In this document: positions 23,164 through 32,974 of the stretch, one piece after another
How positions within the stretch are numbered: the first letter of the stretch is position 1
Layout: each line of letters starts with the position of its first letter
Assembly: GCA_029881335.1 (NCBI GenBank)
Contig: JAOUMU010000014.1
Location: 1-39,663, forward strand
Length of the DNA stretch: 39,663 bases
Direction of reading: 5' to 3'
From: Nitrospinota bacterium
GTDB taxonomy: Bacteria; Nitrospinota_A; UBA7883
The notes under the pieces: model-generated
The model's database searches: none
Told to the model about the DNA's origin: nothing
The model's input: the letters and a program-made list of their open reading frames with translations, nothing else
Translations under genes and position numbers: made by a program

Positions 23164-25161
23164 CTACTCCCCGCTCAAGAACATTATCCAGGCCCATACC
23201 AGGACCAGGCAACCGGCAGCCATCACGGTGGCGTAGTTTCGCACCAGCCCCGTCTGGGTCCGGCGGAAAAGACCGCCCAGACCCATGGCCCAGTTGGCGA
23301 CTCCGTTCACCGTTCCATCCACGATCTTCACGTCGAAGAACTTCCATAGCGCTTTTCGGGAAAACGCCACGATCGGGTTGGTGAAAATATAATCGTATAT
23401 CTCGTCCACGTAATATTTGTTCTGTACGGTGACGTATATCGTATGAATGAAACCTTCCTTCCGGGCCAGCTCTTCGGCCGCATCAGGCCGCGACTTATAG
23501 AAGTAATGCGCGGTGAATATCCCCAGGGAGGCCACAGCCACGGAGAACACCATGAATCCAAGCTCCATTTCCCAGCTTATATGATGCCCCCCTTCCACCG
23601 CCTCGCCGTGGCCACCAGCCGCCATCGGATTCAGCACAGGGGAGAGGAAGTCCGAAAGCAGGTGGGGCAAATGCGCCACGGCCGTTGGCAGACCCAAAAA
23701 GCCACCCACTGCAGCCAGAAAAGCAAGGATCATAAGAGGGATCGTCATCACGAATGGCGACTCGTGCACATGGTCGCGCACATGATGATCCTCGGCGCGA
23801 AGCTCGCCGGAAAATGTCATGTAGTAGAGCCGGAACATATAGAACGCCGTCACGAACGCCGCGATGGTGGCTAGCAGCCAGAAGAAGATATGCCCAGGTG
23901 TGGGGCCCATAAAAGCGCTCAGCAGGATCTCGTCCTTGGAGAAAAACCCGGAGAAGACCGGGATGCCCGCAATGGCCAGCGTCGATATCAAGAAGGTCCA
24001 GTGGGTGTGGGGCATTTTCTTTCCCAGTCCGCCCATCTGTCGCATATCCTGCTCACCGCTCATCCCGTGGATCACGGAGCCGGAGCCCAAAAAGAGACAT
24101 GCCTTGAAAAACGCATGGGTCATCACATGGAACACCGCCGCCACATAAGCGCCCACTCCGCAGGCCAGGAACATGTAGCCCAGCTGCGATACGGTGGAAT
24201 AGGCCAGCACTCTTTTGATGTCGTTCTGGAACAGTCCCATGGTGGCCGCGAATATGGCCGTAACCGCCCCCACCGCCGCCACTACTATCATCGTGACGGG
24301 CGCCATGTTGAACAGCACGTTGCACCGCGCCACCATATACACCCCGGCGGTCACCATGGTGGCGGCGTGGATCAACGCGGAGACCGGTGTGGGGCCCTCC
24401 ATGGCGTCCGGCAGCCAGGTGAACAGCGGAATTTGCGCCGATTTGCCCGTGGCGCCCAGGAAGAGGAACAGCGTGATGAGCGTCACCACCGTAAGACCAC
24501 CCCATCGGGTGTGCCGCATAAGCTCCTCGGAGTGGGGCGCGGCGGCGAACACCGTGGTGTAGTCGATCGAACCGAGGGTCCAGAATATCCACATTATGGC
24601 CAGCAGAAACCCGAAGTCCCCGATGCGGTTCATGATGAAGGCCTTCTTTCCCGCGTCGGCGGCCGAATCTTTCTTATAGTAATAGCCGATGAGCAGGTAT
24701 GAGCAAAGACCCACTCCCTCCCAGCCGATGAACATCAAAAGGAAGTTGTTCCCCATCACCAGAAGCAGCATGGAGAACATGAACAGGTTCAGGTAGCAAA
24801 AGAACCTGGGGTACGCGTCTTCATCCCCCATGTATCCCACGGAGTATACGTGGATCAGAAATCCAACTCCGGTGACGATCAGCATGAAAAGCCCGGAGAG
24901 GGGATCGATCTGGATGCCAGCCTCCGCCGTGAAAGACCCGGCCTGGATCCATGTGAAGAGGACTTTTTCAAACACCCTCTCTGAGGGCGCCATGGATACC
25001 AGGTTGGCAAACGCCAGCAGAGCTATTGCCAATGAGAGACCGGTGGTCCCCAGGGCCCATAAGGTGGTCCACACCTTCCCCATCCGATAGCCGAACAGCC
25101 CGCTCATCAACGCGCCAACGAGCGGCAGAATCGGAACCAGCCAGATGTTATCCAGACCCAT
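23164..25161 (-). CDS. nuoL: Complex I subunit L (largest antiporter-like subunit)
   Basis: 665 residues, about 16 membrane helices. Marks: LLMFIGWEGVGLCSYLLIGYYY near the front, IPLFTWLPDAMEGPTPVSALIHAATMVTAGVYM, and VLAYSTVSQLGYMFLA. The C-terminal part contains the long lateral helix that runs along the membrane arm and a final hydrophobic anchor. Start MGLDNIWLVPILP is clear, preceded by the nuoK stop 14 bases away. No sign of truncation. Confidence 0.97.
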   Translation of the reverse strand: MGLDNIWLVPILPLVGALMSGLFGYRMGKVWTTLWALGTTGLSLAIALLAFANLVSMAPSERVFEKVLFTWIQAGSFTAEAGIQIDPLSGLFMLIVTGVGFLIHVYSVGYMGDEDAYPRFFCYLNLFMFSMLLLVMGNNFLLMFIGWEGVGLCSYLLIGYYYKKDSAADAGKKAFIMNRIGDFGFLLAIMWIFWTLGSIDYTTVFAAAPHSEELMRHTRWGGLTVVTLITLFLFLGATGKSAQIPLFTWLPDAMEGPTPVSALIHAATMVTAGVYMVARCNVLFNMAPVTMIVVAAVGAVTAIFAATMGLFQNDIKRVLAYSTVSQLGYMFLACGVGAYVAAVFHVMTHAFFKACLFLGSGSVIHGMSGEQDMRQMGGLGKKMPHTHWTFLISTLAIAGIPVFSGFFSKDEILLSAFMGPTPGHIFFWLLATIAAFVTAFYMFRLYYMTFSGELRAEDHHVRDHVHESPFVMTIPLMILAFLAAVGGFLGLPTAVAHLPHLLSDFLSPVLNPMAAGGHGEAVEGGHHISWEMELGFMVFSVAVASLGIFTAHYFYKSRPDAAEELARKEGFIHTIYVTVQNKYYVDEIYDYIFTNPIVAFSRKALWKFFDVKIVDGTVNGVANWAMGLGGLFRRTQTGLVRNYATVMAAGCLVLVWAWIMFLSGE

Positions 25162-25175
25162 TATCTATTCGCCCC

Positions 25176-25475
25176 CTATCCTTTCATCGAATTCACTTCG
25201 TCCACGTCCACCGTCTCCCGGTTGCGGAACATGGCCAGCACCACAGCCAGCCCCACGGCCGCCTCCGCCGCCGCCACCGCGATCACCATGAATACGAAGA
25301 GGTGGCCCGTCATATCGTGCCGGTAGTTGGCAAAGGTAATGAAGCTCAGGTTCGCGGCGTTGAGCATCAGCTCTATGCACATCATCACCACTATCATATT
25401 CCTGCGGATCAGCACACCCACCGCGCCTATGACGAAAAGCGCCGCGGAGAGTATCAGGTAATAATTCATCATCAT
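25176..25475 (-). CDS. nuoK: Complex I subunit K
   Basis: 99 residues, three membrane helices. It carries the two conserved membrane glutamates of the proton pathway, one in MMCIELMLNAANLSF and the other in AAAEAAVGLAV. The first two methionines (MMMNYY) leave the exact start open. It follows nuoJ after 7 bases and precedes nuoL, the usual order. Confidence 0.96.
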   Translation of the reverse strand: MMMNYYLILSAALFVIGAVGVLIRRNMIVVMMCIELMLNAANLSFITFANYRHDMTGHLFVFMVIAVAAAEAAVGLAVVLAMFRNRETVDVDEVNSMKG

Positions 25476-25482
25476 GGCGCGC

Positions 25483-25980
25483 CTACCTCATCCTTATCTT
25501 CACAAGGGCCACCGCCCCCACCAGCGCGGCCAGCAGGAGCACCGAGGTTATCTCAAATGGCAGGATGTATCTGGTGAACAGCAGCCTGCCAACCTCCGCC
25601 GTGGTCCCGAAACGGTCGCTGGCCAGCACAGCCGGGCTTGACGGCATACTGGTCAACCCCACGGCGGCAACCAGCACCACAAACGCCATCGCCCCGCCGA
25701 ACATCTGCGCGTAACCCTTGGTGTGGGACTCCATCCCTTCCTTCTCCCGCAGGTTCAGCAGCATTATCACAAAGAGGAACAGGACCATAATCGCTCCGGC
25801 GTATACCAGTATCTGCAGGATGGCGATCAGGTGCGCGCTCTGAATGGCGAACAGCACCGCCAGGCAGAACATAACTCCCACCAGGCTCATGGCCGAGGTC
25901 ACCGGCTTTCTGGCCAGGACCATGACGACGCTCAAGAACACCGAAATCCCGCCTGCCACTATGAATACCGCCATCTCCAT
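25483..25980 (-). CDS. nuoJ: Complex I subunit J
   Basis: 165 residues from ATG 25980; the longer frame to 26049 overlaps nuoI and is not the start. Five hydrophobic helices, with the conserved helix 3 stretch ILQILVYAGAIMVLFLFVIMLLN that undergoes the pi-bulge change in the enzyme cycle. Part of the E-channel of the membrane arm. Family length is normal. Confidence 0.96.
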   Translation of the reverse strand: MEMAVFIVAGGISVFLSVVMVLARKPVTSAMSLVGVMFCLAVLFAIQSAHLIAILQILVYAGAIMVLFLFVIMLLNLREKEGMESHTKGYAQMFGGAMAFVVLVAAVGLTSMPSSPAVLASDRFGTTAEVGRLLFTRYILPFEITSVLLLAALVGAVALVKIRMR

Positions 25981-25984
25981 AGCT

Positions 25985-26560
25985 TTACCTGTACCTTTCC
26001 TCTGAAAAATACTTGTTCCTGATGGTGTCGAGCCTTCTTTGCAGCTCACGCCGGGGAACCAGCAGGCTCTCCTTGTCGTAAATCATTTTCGATCTGTCAT
26101 ATTCACATAAGCCCTGAAACCTGTCGCTCATCACTATCGCCTCTTTCGGGCATACTTCCTCGCAGAAACCGCAATATATGCACCGGGTTCCATCCAGGGT
26201 ATAGCTCACCGGGAAGCGCTCCCCGTTATCGCGTTCCCCGCCGATTATCGATATACACGACGGAGGGCAGGCCGCCTCGCACAGCCCGCAAGCCACGCAA
26301 GCCTCCAGCCCGTCATCCCGGCGCACCAGCACAGGCTTCCCCCGATAAGCAGGCGGGATCTCCGGATACTCCTCCGGATAGAACAGCGTCATCACCCGGC
26401 GCTTGCTTTTCCCAGCCAATATCTCTTCGAAAAAGCCGAGCATATTCACAGCCGAATGCCTTACCGCCACCCACATCCCATGAAGCATGTAGGGAATATA
26501 CATACGCTCCAGGAACGTCATGGTCACGTTCCGGTCGACTTTTTTAATGTTTATCGCCAC
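25985..26560 (-). CDS. nuoI: Complex I subunit I (two 4Fe-4S clusters)
   Basis: 191 residues. Two ferredoxin motifs, CVACGLCEAACPPSC and CIYCGFCEEVCPKEA, bind clusters N6a and N6b, which pass electrons toward N2. The N-terminal amphipathic helix attaches to the membrane (MTFLERMYIPYMLHGMW). It lies 10 bases downstream of nuoH. No irregularities. Confidence 0.97.
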   Translation of the reverse strand: MAINIKKVDRNVTMTFLERMYIPYMLHGMWVAVRHSAVNMLGFFEEILAGKSKRRVMTLFYPEEYPEIPPAYRGKPVLVRRDDGLEACVACGLCEAACPPSCISIIGGERDNGERFPVSYTLDGTRCIYCGFCEEVCPKEAIVMSDRFQGLCEYDRSKMIYDKESLLVPRRELQRRLDTIRNKYFSEERYR

Positions 26561-26570
26561 TTCTATCTCC

Positions 26571-27695
26571 TCACGGGGTCGGCATTACGCCGGTGAGTAT
26601 CCCGACACCCACCAGGAATATCCAGCACAGCGACAGGGGAAGGATCATCTTCCACCCGAGTTTCATTATCTGGTCATAGCGAAACCGCGGCATGGTCCAT
26701 CGGATCGTCATCTGCAGCACCAGCAGGATGACAAGCTTCGTGATGAACACCCCAACGCCGATCAACATCACCACCACTCCGCCCCAGTCCGGGCCAAAGA
26801 TATCGCCCAGGGCGGTGAGCAGGAATTTTTGTGTTAAAAAGGGAATATGGTGCCCCCCCAAAAACAGCGCAACGCACATGCCGGAGATGCTCACCATCTC
26901 TATGAACTCGGCGGTCCAGAACATCACGAACTTCATTCCGGAATATTCAGTGAAATACCCGGCCACCAGTTCCGACTCCGCCTCCGGCGCGTCGAAGGGC
27001 ACCCTCTTATTTTCCGCCACGGCGCAGGCCAGGAAGAGTACGAACGCAGGGAAATGCCATATGATCCCCCAGTGCCAGAAGTTTTCCTGCTTGGCCACTA
27101 TATCCACCAGGCTCAGGCTCTGATAATACATGATGAGCCCGATTACGGTGAGCCCCATGGTCACCTCGTAGGAGAACATCTGCGCCGACGCCCGAAGCCC
27201 CCCCAACAGCGACCAGTTATTGTTGGACGACCAGCCCGCGATAACGACGCCATATGTGGCCAGGCTGCTGATCGCGAAGACGTAGAGCAACCCCACATCC
27301 AGGTCCGCGATAACAAGGTTCACATCCAGGCCCCACAGCGTGTATTGCCCGCCGAAGGGGATCACCGCGAACACCACCAGCGCCGGGATCACCGCAAGAG
27401 CGGGCGCCAGTGTGTGCAGCCCTCTCTCCGCTCCCCGGGGGATGAAGTCCTCCTTGAATATCAGCTTTATGGCGTCCGCCAGCGAGTGCAAAAGCCCGAT
27501 AACCGTAAAACCGAAAACACCGGCGCGGTTTGCGCCCACCCGGTCCTGCATCACGGCAGACTGCTTCCGCTCCACCCACGCCAGCATAGGCGCGAAAAAG
27601 CCAATGGTCAGGCCGAAGATGAAACCTATCTTCACCATGGTGACGATAAACTCAATGACCATCGGGTTTTTTATCAGGGCTATCACTGTCTCCAT
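26571..27695 (-). CDS. nuoH: Complex I subunit H
   Basis: 374 residues from ATG 27695, in a TGATG overlap with the nuoD stop. Eight membrane helices; it forms part of the quinone chamber and the link to the membrane arm. Marks: FAPMLAWVERKQSAVMQDRVGANRAG near the front, a segment with EAESELVAGYFTEYSGM, and the MTIRWTMPRFRYDQIMKLGWK tail. The conserved acidic residues in these loops are present. Confidence 0.97.
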   Translation of the reverse strand: METVIALIKNPMVIEFIVTMVKIGFIFGLTIGFFAPMLAWVERKQSAVMQDRVGANRAGVFGFTVIGLLHSLADAIKLIFKEDFIPRGAERGLHTLAPALAVIPALVVFAVIPFGGQYTLWGLDVNLVIADLDVGLLYVFAISSLATYGVVIAGWSSNNNWSLLGGLRASAQMFSYEVTMGLTVIGLIMYYQSLSLVDIVAKQENFWHWGIIWHFPAFVLFLACAVAENKRVPFDAPEAESELVAGYFTEYSGMKFVMFWTAEFIEMVSISGMCVALFLGGHHIPFLTQKFLLTALGDIFGPDWGGVVVMLIGVGVFITKLVILLVLQMTIRWTMPRFRYDQIMKLGWKMILPLSLCWIFLVGVGILTGVMPTP

Positions 27696-28909
27696 CAACG
27701 GTCGCACTCCCCGCCGATCAGGTTGATCATGTCAAAAGTGGGGATCAGGTCCGCCAGCAACGACCCTTTCACCAGAAGCGGCAACGCGGAGGTGAGCGCG
27801 AAACTGGGCGGCCTCACCCGGCATTTCCACGGTTTTCCGCCGCCGTTGGACACCAGGTAGTATCCCAGCTCGCCGTTGGCGCCTTCCACCGCCTGGTACG
27901 CCTCACCCACCGGGATGGAGGGACCCTCGATCACCTGCTTGAAGTGGAATATCAGCGGCTCCATTCTGGTGGAGGAATCGTCCTTGGAAGGCATGCGCCA
28001 TCGCGCGTCGTCCACGTTGATCGGCCCCTCCGGCATCTGCGCCAGGCACTGTTCCACGATGCTCATCGATTGCTTTATCTCCTCCATCCGCACCAGGTAC
28101 CGGTCGAAGTTATCGCCGGTGGTCCCCACGGGGATGTCGAAATTCATCCTGTCGTACACAAGGTATGGCTGGGCGCGCCGCACATCGTATGGCACGCCGG
28201 TGGCCCGCAGGCAGGGGCCCGTGAAACCCCACGCGATGGCGTCCTTTTGCGATATGCCGCCTGTATCACGCATCCTGTCCAGGAAGATGCGGTTCTTGGT
28301 GAGCATGATGTCGAAATCGTCCCACAGCTTCCTGTTCTTTGCGAAGACGCGCTTCACATTTTCCCGAAATCCATCCGGCAGGTCGTTGGTCAGCCCGCCG
28401 ATGCGCACATAGTTGTGGGTCAGCCTGGCGCCGCAGACCGACTCGATCAGATCCCACAAAAGCTCGCGAGCCTCTATGAAGTATATGAACGCCGTCAGTG
28501 CGCCCAGCTCCAGGGCTCCGGCGCCCACGTTGGTGTAGTGTCCGCTCATCCGGGCCATTTCGCTGATCATGGTCCGCAGGTACTGGCATCGCTCCGGGAC
28601 CTCTATGCCGATCAGTTTCTCCGCCGCCATGGCGTAGCCCACGTTGTTCAAAACGCTGGCGGTGTAGTCCAGCCTGTCTGTGTATGGGAAGACCCCGTTC
28701 CACTTCTGCGCCTCGCACTCCTTTTCAAAAGCTCGGTGCAGGTAGCCGATTTCCACATCGATATCCTCGATGGTCTCCCCGTCCAGGGTCAGGAAAAACT
28801 TAACCGTACCATGGGTGGCCGGGTGGCTTGGCCCCATGTTTATGGTCATGGTCTCGGTGCGGCTCGCCTCGTGGAAGTCGTAGCCCTTTTCCCTGTTTTC
28901 TTCCTTCAT
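27695..28909 (-). CDS. nuoD: Complex I subunit D (49 kDa type)
   Basis: 404 residues. Hydrogenase-like subunit forming the quinone site with NuoB. Marks: MGPSHPATHGTVKF at the front with the quinone-binding histidine, YLHRAFEK, YTDRLDYTASVLNNVGYA, and the C-terminal PSFALTSALPLLVKGSLLADLIPTFDMINLIGGECDR, listed here by its ends. The start (MKEENREKG) is likely; it is separate from nuoC, not fused. Coupled to nuoH by overlap. Confidence 0.97.
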   Translation of the reverse strand: MKEENREKGYDFHEASRTETMTINMGPSHPATHGTVKFFLTLDGETIEDIDVEIGYLHRAFEKECEAQKWNGVFPYTDRLDYTASVLNNVGYAMAAEKLIGIEVPERCQYLRTMISEMARMSGHYTNVGAGALELGALTAFIYFIEARELLWDLIESVCGARLTHNYVRIGGLTNDLPDGFRENVKRVFAKNRKLWDDFDIMLTKNRIFLDRMRDTGGISQKDAIAWGFTGPCLRATGVPYDVRRAQPYLVYDRMNFDIPVGTTGDNFDRYLVRMEEIKQSMSIVEQCLAQMPEGPINVDDARWRMPSKDDSSTRMEPLIFHFKQVIEGPSIPVGEAYQAVEGANGELGYYLVSNGGGKPWKCRVRPPSFALTSALPLLVKGSLLADLIPTFDMINLIGGECDR

Positions 28910-28918
28910 CCCCTTAGC

Positions 28919-29482
28919 CTAGTTCACCGGCCCGATCAAGGGCTGGCGTTTCATCTTTCCGTAATCCTTGCGCAACGGATGGCCCACAAAATCCTCGTAC
29001 AACAATATCCTTTTCAGGTTCGGATGGCCACGGAACATAACACCGTAAAGGTCCCACGCCTCCCGTTCGAACCAGTCCGCCCCCACCCATATCCCGGTGA
29101 CAGAGTCCACATAAGGGCTATCCTCCGGCAACGGGACCTTCACCCGGATCCGGTGGTTTTTCTCCACGGAGTAAAGGTGGTACACCACCTCGAATCGCGC
29201 ATTCATCGGCTTGAGGTACGGATGCACCTCCTCCGCCCCCAGGTAGTCCACCACCGTCAGGTCCATCATCATGTCAAACTTCAGGCTTTTGTCATCGCGT
29301 AGGAACTCCATCACCTTCAGGACATCCTCCGCGTGCGCCACCAGCGTGTCATCACCATGCTGGCTATGAGTGTGTATCATCACCCCCATCGGCCCCAGCA
29401 CCGCCTTGGTCCTGGCCAACACCTCCGAATCGGAGGCGCCCTGCCCTCTCCTCTTTTCTTCGTTCATCTCCATGGCGCCCAT
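28919..29482 (-). CDS. nuoC: Complex I subunit C (30 kDa type)
   Basis: 187 residues from ATG 29482, which overlaps the nuoB stop (TGATG); internal ATGs at 29473 and 29467 are alternatives. Marks: MDLTVVDYLGAEE, the family signature WFEREAWDLYGVMFRGHPNLKRILLYEDFVGHPLRKDY, cited by its ends. The protein links the hydrophilic arm subunits near the quinone site. It precedes nuoD, 9 bases apart. Confidence 0.96.
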   Translation of the reverse strand: MGAMEMNEEKRRGQGASDSEVLARTKAVLGPMGVMIHTHSQHGDDTLVAHAEDVLKVMEFLRDDKSLKFDMMMDLTVVDYLGAEEVHPYLKPMNARFEVVYHLYSVEKNHRIRVKVPLPEDSPYVDSVTGIWVGADWFEREAWDLYGVMFRGHPNLKRILLYEDFVGHPLRKDYGKMKRQPLIGPVN

Positions 29483-30045
29483 CAGCCTATTATTTTCCTG
29501 TCGTCCGCCTCGCCCAGGGGCGATACACCGCGTGTCATATTTATATTCGGCTCGCGCGCCACCTTCTGCTGCAGCATTATCAGTCCGTCTAGCACCATCT
29601 CCGGCCGGGGGGGGCAGCCGGGCACATACACATCCACCGGCACCAGCGTATCGATCCCCTGCACGGTGGCGTAGTTGTTGTACATCCCGCCGGAAACCGT
29701 GCAGCTGCCATAAGCGAACACCCATTTGGGCTCGGCCATCTGGTTGTACACCTTCACCAATATGGGCGCCTGCTTGTGGCTGATAGTCCCCACCACCATC
29801 ATCAGGTCCGCCTGCCGGGGGGAGAACCTGGGCAACGCCGCGCCGAACCGATCGATATCATACCGGGGGCCGGCAACGCTCATGAACTCCATGCCACAGC
29901 ACGCCGTGATGAAGGGGTATAGGAAAAAGCTGTATTGGCGTCCCCAGCTCACTAGCCTGGATAGCTGGGTGATTATCACAGAATCGGAGAGCGCCGCTAT
30001 CTCGCCTGGGGTCACTTCTTCTGTCGGTCGCTCTTTGTGCGCCAT
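29482..30045 (-). CDS. nuoB: Complex I subunit B (20 kDa type, cluster N2)
   Basis: 187 residues from ATG 30045, chosen because GGGAG lies 8 bases upstream; ATG 30060 would overlap nuoA. Ligands of the N2 cluster: the adjacent cysteines in ITACCGMEF, then GSCTVSGG and GCPPRPE. N2 hands electrons to quinone. Length is normal, and the protein sits between nuoA and nuoC as usual. Confidence 0.97.
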   Translation of the reverse strand: MAHKERPTEEVTPGEIAALSDSVIITQLSRLVSWGRQYSFFLYPFITACCGMEFMSVAGPRYDIDRFGAALPRFSPRQADLMMVVGTISHKQAPILVKVYNQMAEPKWVFAYGSCTVSGGMYNNYATVQGIDTLVPVDVYVPGCPPRPEMVLDGLIMLQQKVAREPNINMTRGVSPLGEADDRKIIG

Positions 30046-30050
30046 TTCGT

Positions 30051-30407
30051 CTACTCCCATTCCAGCGCCCCCTTCTTCCACACATACACCAGCCCCACCG
30101 TCAGGATGGCAATGAAGATCATCATCTCCACGAAACCGAACAGCCCCAGGGGCTGGAAAACCACCGCCCATGGAAACAGGAACACAGCCTCAATATCGAA
30201 AATGATAAACATCATCGCCACCAGGTAGAACCGGACGGAAAACCTCCGTTTCGGCGACACTATCTGGTTCTCGCCGCATTCGAAAGGCTCCATCTTCTCC
30301 CGGAACCTCAGCTTGGGGCCCAACAGCTCTGAAAGACCCAGCATGGCCAGAGCCACACCTGCGCCGACAGCGAACATCAGCAGTATGGGAATATACTGGT
30401 TCATCAT
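30051..30407 (-). CDS. nuoA: Complex I subunit A
   Basis: 118 residues from ATG 30407 (MMNQYIPILL; the second ATG at 30404 is also possible). Three membrane helices and the conserved loop EPFECGENQ, which contains the cysteine that moves between enzyme states. A GGGG-rich ribosome site lies upstream. First of the membrane-arm genes, 75 bases downstream of nuoG, the largest gap in the operon. Confidence 0.97.
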   Translation of the reverse strand: MMNQYIPILLMFAVGAGVALAMLGLSELLGPKLRFREKMEPFECGENQIVSPKRRFSVRFYLVAMMFIIFDIEAVFLFPWAVVFQPLGLFGFVEMMIFIAILTVGLVYVWKKGALEWE

Positions 30408-30482
30408 TCTGTCACCCCTTTGGCAAACGGAGCATAAAGGCGCCCCTGGCAAAGTCTAGCATCTTCCTGGTTTTTGCGCATG

Positions 30483-32972
30483 TCAGGCCCTCCTTATCCG
30501 CGCCGCGGTGGCGCCATGTCCACGCTCCACCAGGCTCATCGCCGGAGCGTTCTCAAATCCCTTCGCCATATATACCACCCCTTTGGGCGGCCGACCATTC
30601 ACCCGCGCCACCGCCCGCACAGAACCGAGCGCCGATTCCACATTCACATCGTCGCCGTCGGCGATGCCCCCTTCCGCCGCGTCCTGGGAGCTGATCTCCA
30701 CGAATGCCGCAGGCTCTATCGTATTGAGCGCCGCGCTGGCCCTGGAAAGCGAATCAAGATGGAAAAGAGAGTTTCCCGTCAACATCAGCATCGGGAAATC
30801 CTCGCTTCGCGCGTCTTTGGTTTTCCCCTTGTCGAACTTGAAAACGGGAGGCGCATCGCTAGGATAAGAGACAAACACGTCTCCCGAGACCAGGTTAGCC
30901 GTCGTCAATTCCTTGTATCCCTTCACGGAGGCGGCTATCTCCTCGGTGATCCGTGCGGTGGAGCTATAGGTCCTCACCAGCCCGAACCGCTTCCCCAACT
31001 CCTGGAATATTTCCCATTCCGGTTTAGAATCGGTGGTGGGAGTCACCACTCTGGAAAAGCCCTGGGGCCTCCCTTCGTTGTTTGTATACGTCCCATCCTT
31101 CTCCACGCTCACGCAGGCGGGCAGGACAATGTGGGCCATATCGGATGTCGGGGTGCTGAAAGAATCCACCACCGCCAGGTACTCCGCCTTTCCCATCGCA
31201 TTCATCGTCGCGGGACCATTGGGGAAATGGGTGGCCGGATCCGCGCCCACCACCAGAAGGCCTTTCACCTTGCCCGATTCCAGAGCGGTGAATATATCCT
31301 CCTCCCTCGCGAACAGGGGGTCGAGTTCCAGGCCCCACATGGCGGCGTAATGGGCCGCCGCGTCCGGGTCTTCCACTCCGGCGTATCCCGGGAAGTTGGC
31401 CGGGGAGAGGCCCATGTCGTTGGTCCCCTGGGTGTTGGCGTATTCCCGATACAAAAGCGTCCATCCATTCAGCTTGGCGGCCAGGGCCATTAGCGCCGCC
31501 ATGATGTTTTCCGAGTTCGGATGGTCGTGAATTTCCTTGCCTATGAAGATAAGGGGCGAACCATGACCGGCCAGCGCGATGGCCATTTTCGCCACAGCGT
31601 CTTTATCCTCCCGCGGATCCGCCAGTGCCGCCGCCAGCTCCACCTCGGCGCCGTAGTCGTATAGAATCCTGGCCATGGGATGCGGCATGAAACCTACGTT
31701 CCTGCTATTGGCCACATACAGGCTGGTTCCCTTGTCGCGCATCACCACCCTGGCCATATTTGCGATCACAGGATTTTCATTCTCCATGTCGCAACCAAAG
31801 GAGAGGAAGCAGCCGGCCTTTTCCATCATGGAATATGGGATCACCGGCGCCGACGCGCCATATGTTTTAAAGAGCCCACTGTTGAGCTTTCTATTGCGCA
31901 TGTTCGACAATGTGTCGATCCTGTTCACTCCCAGCCCCGCGCGGAACACCTTCTGCAATATATAGGCGTCCTCGTTGGTCAACCGCTCGCCTGCGATCAC
32001 AGCCACGCTATCCGGCCCGTTCTTCTCCACTATAGCCCGGAATTTACCCGCCACCTCGTCCAGAGCCGCATCCCAGGCCATCTTTCTGGGTCCGCCGCCG
32101 GGGCGGGATTCGGGCGACGCCAACCGATCCTTGCTCTGGTATGCCTGCAGGCCGAACCTGCCCCTGGCGCACAGGTTTCCGTCGTTCACCCCCACGCCAT
32201 CCACGGAGGAGATTCGGGCCACCATGTTATTTTTCGTCTCCACCGAAAGGGAGCATCCCACGGCGCAATGAGAGCATATGGACCTGACTCGCCCCACTTC
32301 CCAACTGCGCGCCGGAAGCACCACCCCGGAATTTAGCGCCCCAACGGGGCAAACGGATACGCACTGGCCACAGAAATCGCAATCTAGCGGCTCACCGTTC
32401 TGAGTGTTTATCTTCGCCTTTATCCCTGTGCCGTCTATTTTGTAAGCGGAGACCCCCTGGATCTCGTGGCATATCCTCACACACCGCTCGCACATGACGC
32501 AAAGGTTGCGGTCGTACCGGATAACGCCCCAGTCCGCCACTTTCTGCTTTTCATGCTCGGTGGTGAAGAATAATTGATCCGCCACGTTGAACTCCATGGT
32601 GCGGTTCTGCAGGGAGCATTCTCCGCTCCGCTCGCACACGGGGCAGTCCAAGGGGTGATTCACCAGGATAAAACGGATCATCTGCTGTCGATATCGCCGG
32701 ATCAGGTCTGTGTCCGTGCGAACCTGCATGCCATCAACCACGGGAGTGACGCAGCTCATCACGGGGCCGGAGTTGCCCTCCACTTCCACGGAGCATACCC
32801 GACAGGAGCCGATGGGGTTCAGTTTTTTCAGGTAGCAAAGGGTGGGGATATGCACACCATTTGCGGTGGCCACTTCCAGGATGGTGTCCCCGCCTCGGGC
32901 TTCCACATTTTTGCCGTCGAGGACCAGTTTCACTCTGGCGTTCTTTCCCGTGGCCGCAGTCGACTTTGCCAT
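30483..32972 (-). CDS. nuoG: Complex I subunit G (Fe-S/molybdopterin-type)
   Basis: 829 residues from ATG 32972 (GGGGAG 6 bases upstream). A 2Fe-2S ferredoxin domain (C46, C57, C60, C74) is followed by cluster N5 ligands (H106, C110, C113, C119), two 4Fe-4S motifs (C158-C168 and C198-C208) and the N7-type site (C233, C236, C240, C268). A long molybdopterin oxidoreductase-like domain completes it. Presence of N7 ligands and a long C-terminus is the form seen in many bacteria and in SfrA of Geobacter. It starts two bases after the NuoF-like stop and would receive electrons directly from it. Confidence 0.95.
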   Translation of the reverse strand: MAKSTAATGKNARVKLVLDGKNVEARGGDTILEVATANGVHIPTLCYLKKLNPIGSCRVCSVEVEGNSGPVMSCVTPVVDGMQVRTDTDLIRRYRQQMIRFILVNHPLDCPVCERSGECSLQNRTMEFNVADQLFFTTEHEKQKVADWGVIRYDRNLCVMCERCVRICHEIQGVSAYKIDGTGIKAKINTQNGEPLDCDFCGQCVSVCPVGALNSGVVLPARSWEVGRVRSICSHCAVGCSLSVETKNNMVARISSVDGVGVNDGNLCARGRFGLQAYQSKDRLASPESRPGGGPRKMAWDAALDEVAGKFRAIVEKNGPDSVAVIAGERLTNEDAYILQKVFRAGLGVNRIDTLSNMRNRKLNSGLFKTYGASAPVIPYSMMEKAGCFLSFGCDMENENPVIANMARVVMRDKGTSLYVANSRNVGFMPHPMARILYDYGAEVELAAALADPREDKDAVAKMAIALAGHGSPLIFIGKEIHDHPNSENIMAALMALAAKLNGWTLLYREYANTQGTNDMGLSPANFPGYAGVEDPDAAAHYAAMWGLELDPLFAREEDIFTALESGKVKGLLVVGADPATHFPNGPATMNAMGKAEYLAVVDSFSTPTSDMAHIVLPACVSVEKDGTYTNNEGRPQGFSRVVTPTTDSKPEWEIFQELGKRFGLVRTYSSTARITEEIAASVKGYKELTTANLVSGDVFVSYPSDAPPVFKFDKGKTKDARSEDFPMLMLTGNSLFHLDSLSRASAALNTIEPAAFVEISSQDAAEGGIADGDDVNVESALGSVRAVARVNGRPPKGVVYMAKGFENAPAMSLVERGHGATAARIRRA

Positions 32973-32974
32973 GG

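Noticed and set aside
27944-29302. Long plus-strand frames antisense to nuo genes (also 26847-27860 and 32861-33889)
   Set aside because: Shadow frames of GC-rich genes; the minus-strand products are clear complex I subunits.
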